Of a DNA stretch of 64,000 nucleotides, positions 14,683 through 24,810 are shown one piece after another (the stretch's first letter is position 1; every line of letters begins with the position of its first letter). A model generated the notes under the pieces. The model saw only the letters and a list, made by a program, of their open reading frames with translations, searched no databases and was not told the DNA's origin. Position numbers and translations under genes: made by a program. Origin of the DNA: Saccharospirillaceae bacterium (GTDB lineage Bacteria > Pseudomonadota > Gammaproteobacteria > Pseudomonadales > Oceanobacteraceae); assembly GCA_022448365.1 (NCBI GenBank), contig JAKVCS010000006.1, positions 62,001 to 126,000 on the forward strand, read 5' to 3'.

Positions 14683-16872
14683 TCAGGCATCAATCACCAG
14701 ATTACTGCGTGCATAAGCGGTACACAGAGTCACCGCAGGCCACTGTTCGTCCTCCTCTCCGTATACTTTGCCTTCCATCTTGCGACAGGAGCAGGCCTTA
14801 CATACACCATTACGGCAGCCGCTCTGATGCTCAATACCCAGCTCTTCTGCCAGTGCCAGCAGGTTGGTATTTTCATCCACTTCGACACGAATATCAGACT
14901 TCGCAAACAACACTTCATGCTTGGCATCACTAGCCGACACTGGTGCCTCACTGGCACTGAAGGCCTCAAGGAAGAAGTTCTGCATCGGGAAATGATGCTG
15001 TAACAGGCTCTCTCTTACTGCATCCATCAGCCCTTGGGGTCCACAAATATAAACTTCACGATCATTCAGATCGGTCACCAGGCGCTGTATCAGCTCCGCA
15101 GATACCGAGCCTTGTTCAAAACCGTTCAAATTCGTCGGGTTATCACTGACAATATGATGAACGCTGATATGGCTATTATTAGCCAGTTCATTAATTTCCT
15201 GCTGAAAAATGATTTCAGATGGCGAACGATTAAAATACAACACGATGACATCTTGTGAGGCTGAGGTTTTTAAATCACGCAACATACTGATGATTGGCGT
15301 AATGCCCACTCCGCCGGCAATTAATAGTTTCTTGTTGTCGCTCCCCGATAAGCCAAACTCACAACGCGGCCGTCCTACGATTGTGAGTTCATCTCCCACC
15401 TGAACATGATCTGCCAGGTAATTAGAAACCTGACCACCCGCCACTCGTTTCGCAGCAAATTCAAGGTGACGACTCTGGTCGCTGCTGCGTGTCAAACTGT
15501 ATTGTCGAATCTGCTCTTTGCCATTAACGGTTACCGCAACATTAATAAAAGAACCGGCTAACCACTCTAAATGCTGCCATTTTGTGGGTAAGTCCAAAGA
15601 AAATGACGTCGCTTTACCATCAATGTGCGATCGACGTTGGATAACCCTGGAAGCCACCCGGCTCGGCATCACATCACCATGAACCAAATCGCTCGGGCGG
15701 CGGGCATGCTCGATAATTCGTTTTGCCAGCGTGACTGGATTTAACAATGCCCAAACGGATTTATCCGATTCGTTCGTTGGCAAGGTATGCTTGAAGATGG
15801 TCGTCACCACATTCTTACTGGCCTGACCAAGACCTTCCATGCGATAAGGAACGCCGTATTTTTCACAAATAGCGGCTACCCGGGGAGCCAGTTCACGCAG
15901 ACGATTGGGTGGTAAATCCGGGTAATAATGATGTTCTAAATGGTAATTAATGGCACCATAAAATATATCTGCAAAACTGGCATCCAGGGTTTCGTCTTTT
16001 AGCGCATTCATCTGATCCAGATATTGCTTTGGAAAAGGCGTATCGTTATAAAAATTCACCGTTGCCGCGGCCTGGCGCAAATAGTAATCCGCTTCCGTTT
16101 CATGCTCTACTTCTTCAAACACTTCGCTTTCTTCTGTCATATGCGATGACGCCAGAATTAAACCCAGGTAGGCATTGGCAATCGAACGGGCCAGGAGATT
16201 AGCCGTTCCAACCCGAAAGGCGCGCCAACCATGTTGTAACGGCATCGTAATGTAGCTGTATTTAACCTCGCGCCATATACGACGTAACGGGCTGGTGATG
16301 CCTTTTCGGGTAAGGCGCTCATTGCGTGCCACATCAGCCGACATTGAGGTATACATAGCGTAATAATGAGCATCGTTTAACAAAATCCACCCCAGAGCTA
16401 ATGGCTGGAAAATCGTATACCAACGCCATTTTTGTGCGCCATTTACCCGGAAAGCCAGATAACCTAAATCATGGTCTCTTTCTTTGATGTTGGTGAACGG
16501 GTGATGAACCGTGTTGTGCATTAATGCCCAGTCTTTTTCATCCATGGTGTTATTCCAGGTCCATTGGCTGGAATGAAAACGACCCGCATTTTCCAGGTGA
16601 TCGTACTGACCGTGGAGAATATTATGGCCCAACTCGGAAAACTCGATGGTGTAATGTGAGATCAGCATAACAATGCCGCTTTTCCAGCTACTGAAGCCCT
16701 TACCATGATTAATCAAAGTGCGGGCTTTTTGTTCCAGCGCTTTGGAAAATTGATCGACCTTCGCTATGTGATCCAGATCCGTTTGACCAACCTTAGCTTT
16801 GGTTTCGCGGTATAACGCTGAGATTTCAGCAGCAAAAGCGCTTTTTTGTTGTGGAGAGAGCATTACGGGCAT
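14683..16872 (-). CDS. Fatty-acid desaturase fused to ferredoxin reductase and 2Fe-2S ferredoxin
   Basis: 729 residues. Residues 1-370 are a membrane desaturase with three histidine boxes for the di-iron centre: HNILH (about 83-87), HNTVHH (119-124) and HLEHHYYPD (about 305). Then an FNR-type module: RQYSLTRSS (FAD), GGVGITPIISML (NAD(P)H) and CGPQGLMDAV. It ends in a plant-type ferredoxin with C-x4-C-x2-C...C (CRNGVCKAC, then TLCTA). The enzyme should thus carry its own electron chain to insert double bonds into acyl chains. ATG 16872 is preferred over the open frame to 16938 because AGAGGTG lies 8 bases upstream. Divergent to an AraC regulator. Confidence 0.93.
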   Translation of the reverse strand: MPVMLSPQQKSAFAAEISALYRETKAKVGQTDLDHIAKVDQFSKALEQKARTLINHGKGFSSWKSGIVMLISHYTIEFSELGHNILHGQYDHLENAGRFHSSQWTWNNTMDEKDWALMHNTVHHPFTNIKERDHDLGYLAFRVNGAQKWRWYTIFQPLALGWILLNDAHYYAMYTSMSADVARNERLTRKGITSPLRRIWREVKYSYITMPLQHGWRAFRVGTANLLARSIANAYLGLILASSHMTEESEVFEEVEHETEADYYLRQAAATVNFYNDTPFPKQYLDQMNALKDETLDASFADIFYGAINYHLEHHYYPDLPPNRLRELAPRVAAICEKYGVPYRMEGLGQASKNVVTTIFKHTLPTNESDKSVWALLNPVTLAKRIIEHARRPSDLVHGDVMPSRVASRVIQRRSHIDGKATSFSLDLPTKWQHLEWLAGSFINVAVTVNGKEQIRQYSLTRSSDQSRHLEFAAKRVAGGQVSNYLADHVQVGDELTIVGRPRCEFGLSGSDNKKLLIAGGVGITPIISMLRDLKTSASQDVIVLYFNRSPSEIIFQQEINELANNSHISVHHIVSDNPTNLNGFEQGSVSAELIQRLVTDLNDREVYICGPQGLMDAVRESLLQHHFPMQNFFLEAFSASEAPVSASDAKHEVLFAKSDIRVEVDENTNLLALAEELGIEHQSGCRNGVCKACSCRKMEGKVYGEEDEQWPAVTLCTAYARSNLVIDA

Positions 16873-17054
16873 ATCAGGTTCACCTCTTGTTATTGTGCGC
16901 CCATGGTGTTGAAGGTTTTGACTGGGCATCGAACACACGGTGAGTTTGACCCAAACTCACAAGCCCGCTTATCATTTTGCGTCACTGATTTGCCTTTTTA
17001 CGTCACGCTGAGCAAGATATCACCACGAACTCCCAGCCACGGCGTGGTGTAGAC

Positions 17055-18122
17055 ATGTCACACGGTTATATCAATACCAGCTTCCTTACCGGATTCAGTG
17101 ATCTGGCAGTCAGCCGTGGCGGCAATCCAACAGCACTCTATGAAGCGGTTGGGCTGGATCGGGATAGTTATATCGATGAGAAGTTTTCCACCTCAGCCAC
17201 CAGCCACCCTCGCCTGCTGATTACCCAGGAGCAGTTTGTTGAATTACTGGAATACAGTGCTCGCCAACTCAATTGTCCGGATCTTGCGCTACAGCTGGCC
17301 AAGCGCCAGGGTGCTTATATTCTTACGCCGTTAGTACCGATGTTCGCTGACTGTCAGACATTACTGGATGTGACGAAAGTGCTGGAGAAATACATGAGCC
17401 ACATTGTCTATGGTGGCCAGATTGACGTAACGGTGGGCGAAAATCATATTCACACGTGTGTGCGTGCGGTACACCCACATCTGTTACGCTATACCCAGAT
17501 TGAAGATTATGTGCTGGCAGTGGTGTACAACACCATTAACCACTTGTTAGGAAAAAACTATCCGCTGCGAGCCTGCTATTTTACGCGTCATGAGTCTGAC
17601 CCGACAAAAATTGAACAATACGCACAATATTTTGGTTGTCCGGTAGTATTTAATAACAGCGAATTAGCCATCACTTCGAATAACGCGTTAATGGATCAGT
17701 CCGTCACAGAAATTATCAGCCAGTTTATTAACCGGGTTAAGCGCAGTATTCCGAAACACCATTCCGGTTTTATTCACCAGATACGCCAGACCATCAGCTT
17801 ATCGCTGGCCAATAATGGAGCCCCAATCGAAGATATTGCCCGGGTGCTGAATATGGGCCACCGAACGCTACAGCGACGTTTGCATGAACAAAAGATCAGC
17901 TATCGTACGTTGGTGGATTCTGTTCGTCATGAACTGGCTAATCAATATTTACGTCAATCCGGCTACAGCCTTACCGACATCGCCGGGTTATTAGGTTACA
18001 GCAATTTGAGCAGCTTCAGCCGCGGTTATCAGCGCTATTGCGGCCTGTCTCCGACACAAGCCCGACAACAATTTCTGCTGTTATCGGGCGAGTCATCCAG
18101 CTGGAAATCAAAGAAAACCTAA
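17055..18122 (+). CDS. AraC-family transcriptional regulator
   Basis: 355 residues. The N-terminal ligand domain is of the Arabinose_bd (OruR/ArgR-like) type: SDLAVSRGGNPTALYEAVGLD, then a QFVELLEYSARQLNCPDLALQLA block. The C-terminal pair of HTH motifs contains IEDIARVLNMGHRTLQRRL and YSLTDIAGLLGYSNLSSFSRGYQRYCGLSPTQARQ, the AraC signature. It is divergent from the desaturase fusion with 182 bases between starts, so it probably controls that gene in response to a fatty-acid-like ligand (inferred from position). Its 3' end overlaps the 43-aa gene of the opposite strand by 15 bases. Confidence 0.92.
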   Translation: MSHGYINTSFLTGFSDLAVSRGGNPTALYEAVGLDRDSYIDEKFSTSATSHPRLLITQEQFVELLEYSARQLNCPDLALQLAKRQGAYILTPLVPMFADCQTLLDVTKVLEKYMSHIVYGGQIDVTVGENHIHTCVRAVHPHLLRYTQIEDYVLAVVYNTINHLLGKNYPLRACYFTRHESDPTKIEQYAQYFGCPVVFNNSELAITSNNALMDQSVTEIISQFINRVKRSIPKHHSGFIHQIRQTISLSLANNGAPIEDIARVLNMGHRTLQRRLHEQKISYRTLVDSVRHELANQYLRQSGYSLTDIAGLLGYSNLSSFSRGYQRYCGLSPTQARQQFLLLSGESSSWKSKKT

Positions 18123-18239
18123 CAGCGCTTTTGCGCTGTATGCCACCAACGACAAGGTAAATAAACCAGCCAGATACAATACAACGGCGTTGCGAAATTG
18201 ATTACTTTTGCTGCTTTTTTCCGAGTTGGTAGTCGCCAT
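18108..18239 (-). CDS. 43-aa membrane subunit-like protein of cytochrome bd operon (CydX/DUF2474-like)
   Basis: Starts inside the cydB stop (TGATG overlap at 18239) and encodes 43 residues: a polar N-terminus (MATTNSEKSSKSNQFRN), then a single hydrophobic helix (AVVLYLAGLFTLSLVAYSAKAL). Position, size and topology match the small third subunits of bd oxidases (CydX in E. coli, DUF2474 next to cioAB). Sequence is too short to place by eye, so the subunit role is inferred. It overlaps the 3' end of the convergent AraC gene. Confidence 0.75.
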   Translation of the reverse strand: MATTNSEKSSKSNQFRNAVVLYLAGLFTLSLVAYSAKALLGFL

Positions 18240-19234
18240 CAGTAACCATCCTTTAGTGATGTTTTACCACTGAAAGTGCGGTAATTATAAATGTTGTAGC
18301 TGATGATGACCGGAATAAATACCAGGATACCAGCCAGCGTAAAGTACACCGATTTATCCGGCGCAATCGCTTCCCAAATGGTTAATCGACCCGGAATAAT
18401 GTACGGAAAAATTCCTGCAATTAAACCACCAAACGCCGTCATAAATAATCCCATGGCACAACCCAGTGGTTTTAAACCCGGATCATGATCTGCTTTTAGC
18501 AGCTGCCATAGTTGCCAGGCAAAAAACAAAGTTAACAGCGGTAAGGGTGCCAGCATCAGGTTTTGCGGAAATACCAGCCAGCGTTCCGCAATCACCGGTT
18601 GATCCAGTAACATCCACAGGCTAACTGCTGCCATAAAGCCTAACATGGCAAACAACAAAACCTGAGCATAAGCTTTGGCGCGTTTATGCAAGCCCGCCTG
18701 AGTTTTTCGTACTAACCAACAAGCACCTAACAAGGCATAACCCGCCACCAGTGCAAAGCCGGTTAACAACGAAAAAGGGGTTAACCATTGCACGGGGTCG
18801 TCCATGGTTTTTCCTGCCGACATATCCCCCACCAGAGCACCAAGAATAATACCCTGACAGAAGGTCGCGATTATCGAACCGGCAGCAAAACTGATGTCCC
18901 ACCATTTCTGGCTGGTATCGGACTTAAAGCGGAATTCAAACGCTACCCCCCGGAAAATTAATGCAATCAGCATCATGATAATCGGCAGATATAAATTCGA
19001 TAATACAAAGGAATACACCACCGGAAAGGCAACAAACAGCACCACACCCCCGAACACCAGCCAGGTCTGGTTGCTGTCCCAGATATGTGACAGGCTTTTC
19101 ATCGCAATGCCTTTTTCATCGGCGTTCTTTAACAATGGTGAAAGAATGCCCACACCCAGCGAAAAGCCATCCAGTAACACATAGACCAGAATACCAAAGC
19201 CAATCAACAATAAATAAACGAGTGCAATGTCCAT
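18239..19234 (-). CDS. cydB: Cytochrome bd ubiquinol oxidase subunit II
   Basis: 331-residue polytopic membrane protein with the CydB/CioB pattern: LLIGFGILVYVLLDGFSLGVGIL, HIWDSNQTWLVFGGVVLFVAFP and FRGVAFEFRFK in the first third, and PYIIPGRLTIWEAIAP toward the end. Pairs with CydA to form the quinol oxidase. The start overlaps the cydA stop (TAATG) and its own stop overlaps the start of the 43-aa gene, so all three are translationally coupled. The relatively short length is like cyanide-insensitive (CIO) enzymes. Confidence 0.95.
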   Translation of the reverse strand: MDIALVYLLLIGFGILVYVLLDGFSLGVGILSPLLKNADEKGIAMKSLSHIWDSNQTWLVFGGVVLFVAFPVVYSFVLSNLYLPIIMMLIALIFRGVAFEFRFKSDTSQKWWDISFAAGSIIATFCQGIILGALVGDMSAGKTMDDPVQWLTPFSLLTGFALVAGYALLGACWLVRKTQAGLHKRAKAYAQVLLFAMLGFMAAVSLWMLLDQPVIAERWLVFPQNLMLAPLPLLTLFFAWQLWQLLKADHDPGLKPLGCAMGLFMTAFGGLIAGIFPYIIPGRLTIWEAIAPDKSVYFTLAGILVFIPVIISYNIYNYRTFSGKTSLKDGY

Positions 19235-20706
19235 TATCTTTCTCCTTTATTGTTTTGAGCGGATAAATATTGCGACAGCTCCTGGCTGTAACCCATATCC
19301 ACCTGAGCCGGATTTAGGGTTGCGGGTAAATCTTCATCACCCAGATCATTGCGCTCAAGCGATTCCAGCGCCTCTTCAATGGACATTGGCCCTTTTAAAA
19401 TCAGCTTGCGCATAAAATACAGGTAGGTGAAAAACAGCGTGGTGTACACCAGCACAAACAGCGCCAGGGTAAAGGCAACATTTTCTGCCGGAATCGGCGA
19501 AATCACATCAACGGTACGTACCAGTCCATTGACTAACCAGGGCTGACGACCCACTTCCACCACATACCAACCCGCTAAGGTTGCGATCACACCCGCAGGA
19601 ATCATAGCGACGGAAAATAAATGCAGTGGTCGGCTCTCAAATAAGACGCCTTTACGACGGGCGTACCAGCCAGCCAGACCCAGTAATAACATTAAAACAC
19701 CCAATCCGATCATGATACGGAAGGAGAAAAACACCACAGCCACGGGTGGGCGGTCTTTCGCTTCCACCTGATCCAAGCCAGCAATTTCACCATCAAGATC
19801 GTGTGTAATGATCAAACTCGCCAATTTCGGAATAGCAATTTCCATTTTATTGCTTTCGGTTTCTTTGTCCGGCCAGGCAAATAAACGCAAGGCTGCGCCT
19901 TTTTCGGTTTGCCAGATGCCTTCCATCGCCGCCAGTTTTACCGGTTGATGTTCCGCCACATTTAAACCATGAAAATCACCAACCACGGCCTGCAGTGGTG
20001 CCAACACCAGAATGGCTGCCATGGCCGTGGAAAAGCCAATTTTTGCAAACTCGGTGTGTTTCTTTTTCAGCAGATAATAAGCATTTACTCCGGCAAACAA
20101 TAACGATGCCGACAGGAAGGTCGCCAATAACATGTGCGCCAATCGATATGGGAACGACGGATTAAAAATCACTTCCAGCCAGCTGGTAACGTGGAAGACA
20201 CCGTCGATAATTTCGTAACCCGCCGGCGTGTGCATCCAGGAGTTCGCTGCCAGAATCCAGAACGACGACACCACTGTGCCGATGGCGACTGTGCAGGTGG
20301 CAATAAAATGGACTTTGGGTGATACACGGTTCCAGCCGAACAACATAATGCCGAGGAAACCGGCTTCAAGGAAAAATGCGGTTAACACCTCATAAGCCAA
20401 TAACGGGGCTAAGACCGGCCCCACCACTTCGGAGAATTTGCTGAAGTTGGTGCCAAACTCATAAGACAACACCACACCGGACACCACACCCATCCCAAAG
20501 GTAATGGCAAAGGGTTTCATCCAGAACTTTACCTGCTGCAGATACGCGGGGTTTTGCGTTCTCAGCCACATACCTTCCATAAAGGCCAGGTACAACGACA
20601 GACCAATGGTGATGGTGGGGAACATAATGTGGTAGCTAACCGTGAAGGCGAATTGAATCCGCGACAGCATGGCGCTATCGGGCATAGCAGCGATAACATC
20701 CAACAT
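19234..20706 (-). CDS. cydA: Cytochrome bd ubiquinol oxidase subunit I (CIO type)
   Basis: 490 residues, membrane. Reduces O2 to water with electrons from quinol without proton pumping. RIQFAFTVSYHIMFPTITIGL holds a haem-ligand His; KFWMKPFAITFGMGVVSG, FGTNFSKFS and YVVEVGRQPWLVNGLVRT are conserved. The short Q-loop segment and total length below 500 are typical of CIO-type (cioA) rather than long-loop E. coli CydA (522). The 318-base upstream gap contains a strong hairpin and presumably the promoter. Confidence 0.94.
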   Translation of the reverse strand: MLDVIAAMPDSAMLSRIQFAFTVSYHIMFPTITIGLSLYLAFMEGMWLRTQNPAYLQQVKFWMKPFAITFGMGVVSGVVLSYEFGTNFSKFSEVVGPVLAPLLAYEVLTAFFLEAGFLGIMLFGWNRVSPKVHFIATCTVAIGTVVSSFWILAANSWMHTPAGYEIIDGVFHVTSWLEVIFNPSFPYRLAHMLLATFLSASLLFAGVNAYYLLKKKHTEFAKIGFSTAMAAILVLAPLQAVVGDFHGLNVAEHQPVKLAAMEGIWQTEKGAALRLFAWPDKETESNKMEIAIPKLASLIITHDLDGEIAGLDQVEAKDRPPVAVVFFSFRIMIGLGVLMLLLGLAGWYARRKGVLFESRPLHLFSVAMIPAGVIATLAGWYVVEVGRQPWLVNGLVRTVDVISPIPAENVAFTLALFVLVYTTLFFTYLYFMRKLILKGPMSIEEALESLERNDLGDEDLPATLNPAQVDMGYSQELSQYLSAQNNKGER

Positions 20707-20764
20707 AATTGATACCTAAAGTGTGTTGCGTGAGCAAAGCTCTGACGGCTTTTTATTGCTGATC

Positions 20765-20791
20765 AATGCGGTGCGATCTCTGCACCGCATT
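20765..20791. other. 10-bp perfect hairpin in the cydA-kinase intergenic region
   Basis: AATGCGGTGC-gatctct-GCACCGCATT. There is no T-run on either side, so it is not a standard terminator. The 318-base gap 20707-21024 lies between divergent genes, and besides this hairpin I see no gene in it. Confidence 0.6.
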
Positions 20792-21024
20792 CAGCTCTTA
20801 GGCCTGGTTCTTGCTCGAACTGTGCCAGACCCCGCGCTCGCAGCGAGAAAGGTATGGTTAATACTCACTTACTGGTCTGTAATCCCGATAGCAACGGGCG
20901 CGCTGGTCCACACAAGCGATCAATTGTTGAACGCACCACGGCGTTACAGGCAGTGAAAATTACTCATTAGGTGTAAACTGGGTATACATAACACCCGACA
21001 AGCCGTAAAGAGAGTTTACAGTTC

Positions 21025-22995
21025 ATGCTCATCACATTGTTCACGGCCAGTATGTGGCTTACCCTGCTTTCGGCCTCCGGCACCGCCTGGTGGTTATGGT
21101 CACGCCGTGATGAAGAACCCGCTCTGGTGGCGCTGGCAGCATTCTGTATGGCGATGGCGCTGTGGTGTTGCGGCCATCTCGCTGCAATGTACAACCAACC
21201 ACAACTGGCCATCGCCTTGCTGTTAGCGAATCCGCTATTACCGACCAGCTTTCTGCATTTTGTGGTGTTGTGGCTACGCGACAATTTGTCACTGCCTGAA
21301 GCTATCTATCGCTTTATTCCACTGCTGTATCTGATGGCGCTGGCGGTGACGGCGCTGAGTATTGTTGGCGGCGGTGGTCACCTGGCGGCCTGGAATATCT
21401 TCCCGCAGTTTTTTCATATCGACCGGGTGGGCTGGTTAAACGTGGTGTACACCGTGGTGGTGGGGGTGGTTGCCCATATCTTGCTGTTGTTTGGTTATCG
21501 TAACAGCCGACTGCGCGCCAGCCAGTTGAATAAGCGTCGTTCTATCATCGCTATGTTTATTGCCGGCGGCTGGGGATTCTCGCTGGCTACCAGTTTTATT
21601 CTGCCGTCGCTACAGATCGATTTCTTTCCCTACCCCATGTTGGCATTACCAACCTACGCAATACTATTGGTTTATTCAGTCGCTCGTTATCGCTTAGTCG
21701 AGGTTAACCGCTGGGTCAGTCAGGCATTGCAATGGCTCGCGGTTCTGGTGGTGTCAATGTTACTGATGACGCTGTTATTGTCGTTGTTGGCGCCAGTGGC
21801 CATGACCGAGTTAGCAGACGTCCCAACGCTGCAACTGTTCTCTTATTCCAGCCTGTTGTTGATTCTCGCCTGGTTACTGTACGGCCCGGCCCGACAGTTT
21901 TCTGATCGACTGGTGTATCCCGGTGCCACCATTGACGAGAGCACTCTGAATCAATGGTTGCAGCAATTAAACAGTGCCACCTCCTGGCCGTCACTGGCCA
22001 GAGCCATTGAAACGGTATGGAACCAACCGAAGTCATCTGCACTTCAGGACAACCATACCGGAGTCAAGATTTTTGCATCCAACGGTGATGTGTTGGTCGA
22101 TAGCGATCAACCAACCCTGTTTACCTGTGTAAAACGCGGCAGTTGGGAGTGTCATCTGCACGGCTGGCAGGATCACCCGCCCAGCAAACAACACATGGCG
22201 GAATTATTAGCGACCTTAATTCCCAATGTCTGCGCCTCGCTGGAGCGTTCGTTGCAGCTGGCTAAAGTCGAAGCCCAAGCCGAGCGGGAACGGATCAAAC
22301 AGCAACATCTGGTGGAACTGGGTGGTTTAACCGCCGCCATCGCCCACGAATTACGCAATCCACTGAACATTATTAACATGGCTTCGGCACAAACCGATCC
22401 GGCGATCAAAGGCCATATTCAGAATCAGGTGGCCCGGGCGGAGCTGCTGATTCGCGATACTCTGGCCTATGCCGGGAAGATGGAATTACAGCTGCGCGAG
22501 ATGGATTTGTTGCCGCTGGTTCGTCAGGTATGTGAGCAAATCTCCGGCCTGTATAAGGTGCCGATCGATTACCAATTACCACAACAATTAAGTGCCTGTT
22601 TCGACGCCGATAAAATTCAGCAGATTCTGATTAACCTGCTGGAAAACGCCGCTGCGTTTGTCGATAAAGACACAAGTAAAAATCAACAATCAAGCCAAAA
22701 AGAAAACACAAACGCCGCAATTTTATTAGTGGTGAAATACCAAAAAGATGACAAAAAACTGATGCTGGCGGTACACAATAAAGGCCCCGCCATACCCGAC
22801 GATATGCTGCCGCATCTGTTCGAACCTTTTATCACCAAACGCAGCGGTGGCACCGGTCTGGGTTTATCCATCGTCCGCCGTATTGTGGATGCCCATAACG
22901 GCTGGATCGAGCACCGCGACGATCTGGGCTGGCCGGTATCTTTTATTATCACCCTGCCTGTTCCCAGCAGCTGCCCGCCCCACGGAGAATCGTAA
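21025..22995 (+). CDS. Membrane sensor histidine kinase
   Basis: 656 residues. The first 300 residues contain about nine hydrophobic helices (7TM-like sensor), then a GAF-like linker (about 310-400) and a coiled coil. The HisKA site is AAIAHELRNPLN (H about 443). The ATP domain has DKIQQILINLLENA (N-box), GPAIPDDML (G1) and GTGLGLSIV (G2). A polar insert (KNQQSSQKENTN) sits in the ATP lid region. The cytoplasmic kinase signals to the NtrC-type regulator encoded next, whose start overlaps this stop by one base. The signal sensed is unknown. Confidence 0.92.
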   Translation: MLITLFTASMWLTLLSASGTAWWLWSRRDEEPALVALAAFCMAMALWCCGHLAAMYNQPQLAIALLLANPLLPTSFLHFVVLWLRDNLSLPEAIYRFIPLLYLMALAVTALSIVGGGGHLAAWNIFPQFFHIDRVGWLNVVYTVVVGVVAHILLLFGYRNSRLRASQLNKRRSIIAMFIAGGWGFSLATSFILPSLQIDFFPYPMLALPTYAILLVYSVARYRLVEVNRWVSQALQWLAVLVVSMLLMTLLLSLLAPVAMTELADVPTLQLFSYSSLLLILAWLLYGPARQFSDRLVYPGATIDESTLNQWLQQLNSATSWPSLARAIETVWNQPKSSALQDNHTGVKIFASNGDVLVDSDQPTLFTCVKRGSWECHLHGWQDHPPSKQHMAELLATLIPNVCASLERSLQLAKVEAQAERERIKQQHLVELGGLTAAIAHELRNPLNIINMASAQTDPAIKGHIQNQVARAELLIRDTLAYAGKMELQLREMDLLPLVRQVCEQISGLYKVPIDYQLPQQLSACFDADKIQQILINLLENAAAFVDKDTSKNQQSSQKENTNAAILLVVKYQKDDKKLMLAVHNKGPAIPDDMLPHLFEPFITKRSGGTGLGLSIVRRIVDAHNGWIEHRDDLGWPVSFIITLPVPSSCPPHGES

Positions 22996-24386
22996 TGAGC
23001 GCACGTATTTTATTGATTGATGACGAACGTGCTTTTTGTGAATTGTGCAGTTTATGGCTGAACCAGAGCGGTTATGAAGTGGTTAGCTGTGGCGATGCTG
23101 AGAGTGGCTTAGCGGCGTTTAATCAAGCCAAAGAGGATCAGCCGTTTGATCTGATAATTCACGATCTGGCATTACCGCCGAGCTTTCATCCACAGGATGG
23201 CCTGCAATCGATTCAGCATTATCAGGATGTGCCGTTACTGGTGTTAACTGGCCATGATGATCGCTCGCTGGCGGTGCAAGCGATTGAACTCGGCGCCTGG
23301 GATTTTATCGCCAAACCGGTTGATCCGGATATGCTGAAAATCATTATTGCCCGGGCGCTGGATAAACACAGTTTATTAAAACAGGTTTCTAACCTGGAAC
23401 AGCAGTTACAACAGCGTCAGCCGGAGACACCGGATTTTGGCTTAATCGGCAACAGTGCTTCGGTACAGGCCACCCGGGAATTAATTCAGCGCATTTCTGC
23501 CACCCAGGTGCCGGTCTTTATTCAGGGCCCCAGTGGTACCGGTAAAGAAATTATTGCCAATGCGATTCACCAGGGCAGCAGCCGCAAAGACAAAGCGTTT
23601 ATTTCGGTTCATTGTGGTGCGATTCCAGCTGAACTGCTGGAAAGCGAATTATTCGGTTATAAAAAAGGCGCTTTTACCGGTGCTGATAAAGATCGTAAAG
23701 GCCTGTTAGCAACTGCCGACGGCGGCACCTTATTCCTCGATGAGATTGGTGAAATGCCACTGGCGATGCAGGTGAAATTACTGCGGGTATTGCAGGAAGG
23801 CAGTTATTATCCGGTCGGCAGCCGCGAGCTGGAACAGATTGATATTCGCTTAGTCAGCGCCACCAACCGTGATGTACCCAGCGAAGTACAACAGGGGAAT
23901 TTCCGCGAAGATCTGTATTACCGCATCAAGGGCTTAACCATTACCACCACCGGGCTGGAACAACGCAAAGAAGATATTACGCCACTGGTGAATCACTTTA
24001 TTGCTTTGTATAACCAGCAACACAACACCTCCCTCAGTGTTGATAACGATGCCTGTCGCTGGTTTTTATCCACACCCTGGCCGGGCAATGTGCGCGAACT
24101 AAAAAACACACTGGAAAGTGCTGCGGCCATTTCGCTGAATAACAGCATCAGCATGCAGGAGATTCAGTTAATTCGTGGTGATTCCAGTGGCGCGGTTACG
24201 ACAAGCTCCGGGCAACACATCGAAGTAGCGTCGGATGCTTCGCTGGAAGAACAGGTTTCGGCACTGGAAATTAAACTGATCCAGCAGGCGCTGGATACTC
24301 ATCAGGGGAATAGAACTCACAGCGCCCAGGCGCTGGGAATTACGCGCCAGGGGCTGATTAATAAAATTAAGCGATATGGGTTGTAG
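22995..24386 (+). CDS. Sigma-54-dependent response regulator, NtrC family
   Basis: 463 residues. Receiver domain with acidic D9-D10 and phospho-acceptor Asp57 (IIHDLALPP), Lys near 110 (FIAKPVDP). AAA+ domain: Walker A GPSGTGKE, the sigma-54 contact GAFTGAD, and Walker [12 protein letters not shown]-terminal Fis-type HTH ([26 protein letters not shown]). It activates sigma-54 promoters after phosphorylation by the adjacent kinase. No -24/-12 promoter target was identified in the window, so its regulon is open; the divergent cyd operon is a neighbour only. Confidence 0.94.
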   Translation: MSARILLIDDERAFCELCSLWLNQSGYEVVSCGDAESGLAAFNQAKEDQPFDLIIHDLALPPSFHPQDGLQSIQHYQDVPLLVLTGHDDRSLAVQAIELGAWDFIAKPVDPDMLKIIIARALDKHSLLKQVSNLEQQLQQRQPETPDFGLIGNSASVQATRELIQRISATQVPVFIQGPSGTGKEIIANAIHQGSSRKDKAFISVHCGAIPAELLESELFGYKKGAFTGADKDRKGLLATADGGTLFLDEIGEMPLAMQVKLLRVLQEGSYYPVGSRELEQIDIRLVSATNRDVPSEVQQGNFREDLYYRIKGLTITTTGLEQRKEDITPLVNHFIALYNQQHNTSLSVDNDACRWFLSTPWPGNVRELKNTLESAAAISLNNSISMQEIQLIRGDSSGAVTTSSGQHIEVASDASLEEQVSALEIKLIQQALDTHQGNRTHSAQALGITRQGLINKIKRYGL

Positions 24387-24457
24387 GGGGGATATAGCCC
24401 TGTTAATTAAGGCATAGATCAAAAAATTATAGCGGTTTCAGTCTGGCTGCCTGAAAG

Positions 24458-24694
24458 TCAGAGGCATACATACATGATAAAAACGATCCAAGCCACCAGC
24501 CCTGCCAGGGAAACATTACTCGGCTGATTCATACCTTCTGACAACCTGAATTCTTCCGGATATTTACCCGCTGTCAGTGATTTGATAACAACATACCCTG
24601 TTAAATAACAGATAGTGTTGTAAATGATTTCGACCAACAGACAAATCAATATCCTGCCGATAGCAGGAAAAATCGTTTCAAATAATATGTCCAT
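24458..24694 (-). CDS. Small membrane protein
   Basis: 78 residues from ATG 24694 (MDILFETIFPAIG), with hydrophobic segments at about 9-36 and 60-77. The central VVIKSLTAGKYPEEFR resembles the LTLGRYP turn common to a family of unannotated two-TM proteins in marine gammaproteobacteria. The frame is open to 24730, but that extension (MADRLKRNSW) has no better start signal. Function unknown. Confidence 0.55.
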   Translation of the reverse strand: MDILFETIFPAIGRILICLLVEIIYNTICYLTGYVVIKSLTAGKYPEEFRLSEGMNQPSNVSLAGLVAWIVFIMYVCL

Positions 24695-24810
24695 AATCAT
24701 CCATGAATTTCTCTTTAACCTGTCGGCCAATGTATTTTTTGCCTAAAACACCGATATAACCACGCAATACGATTAACAAACAGGCTTTAAAGCCATAATC
24801 AAGACATTCA

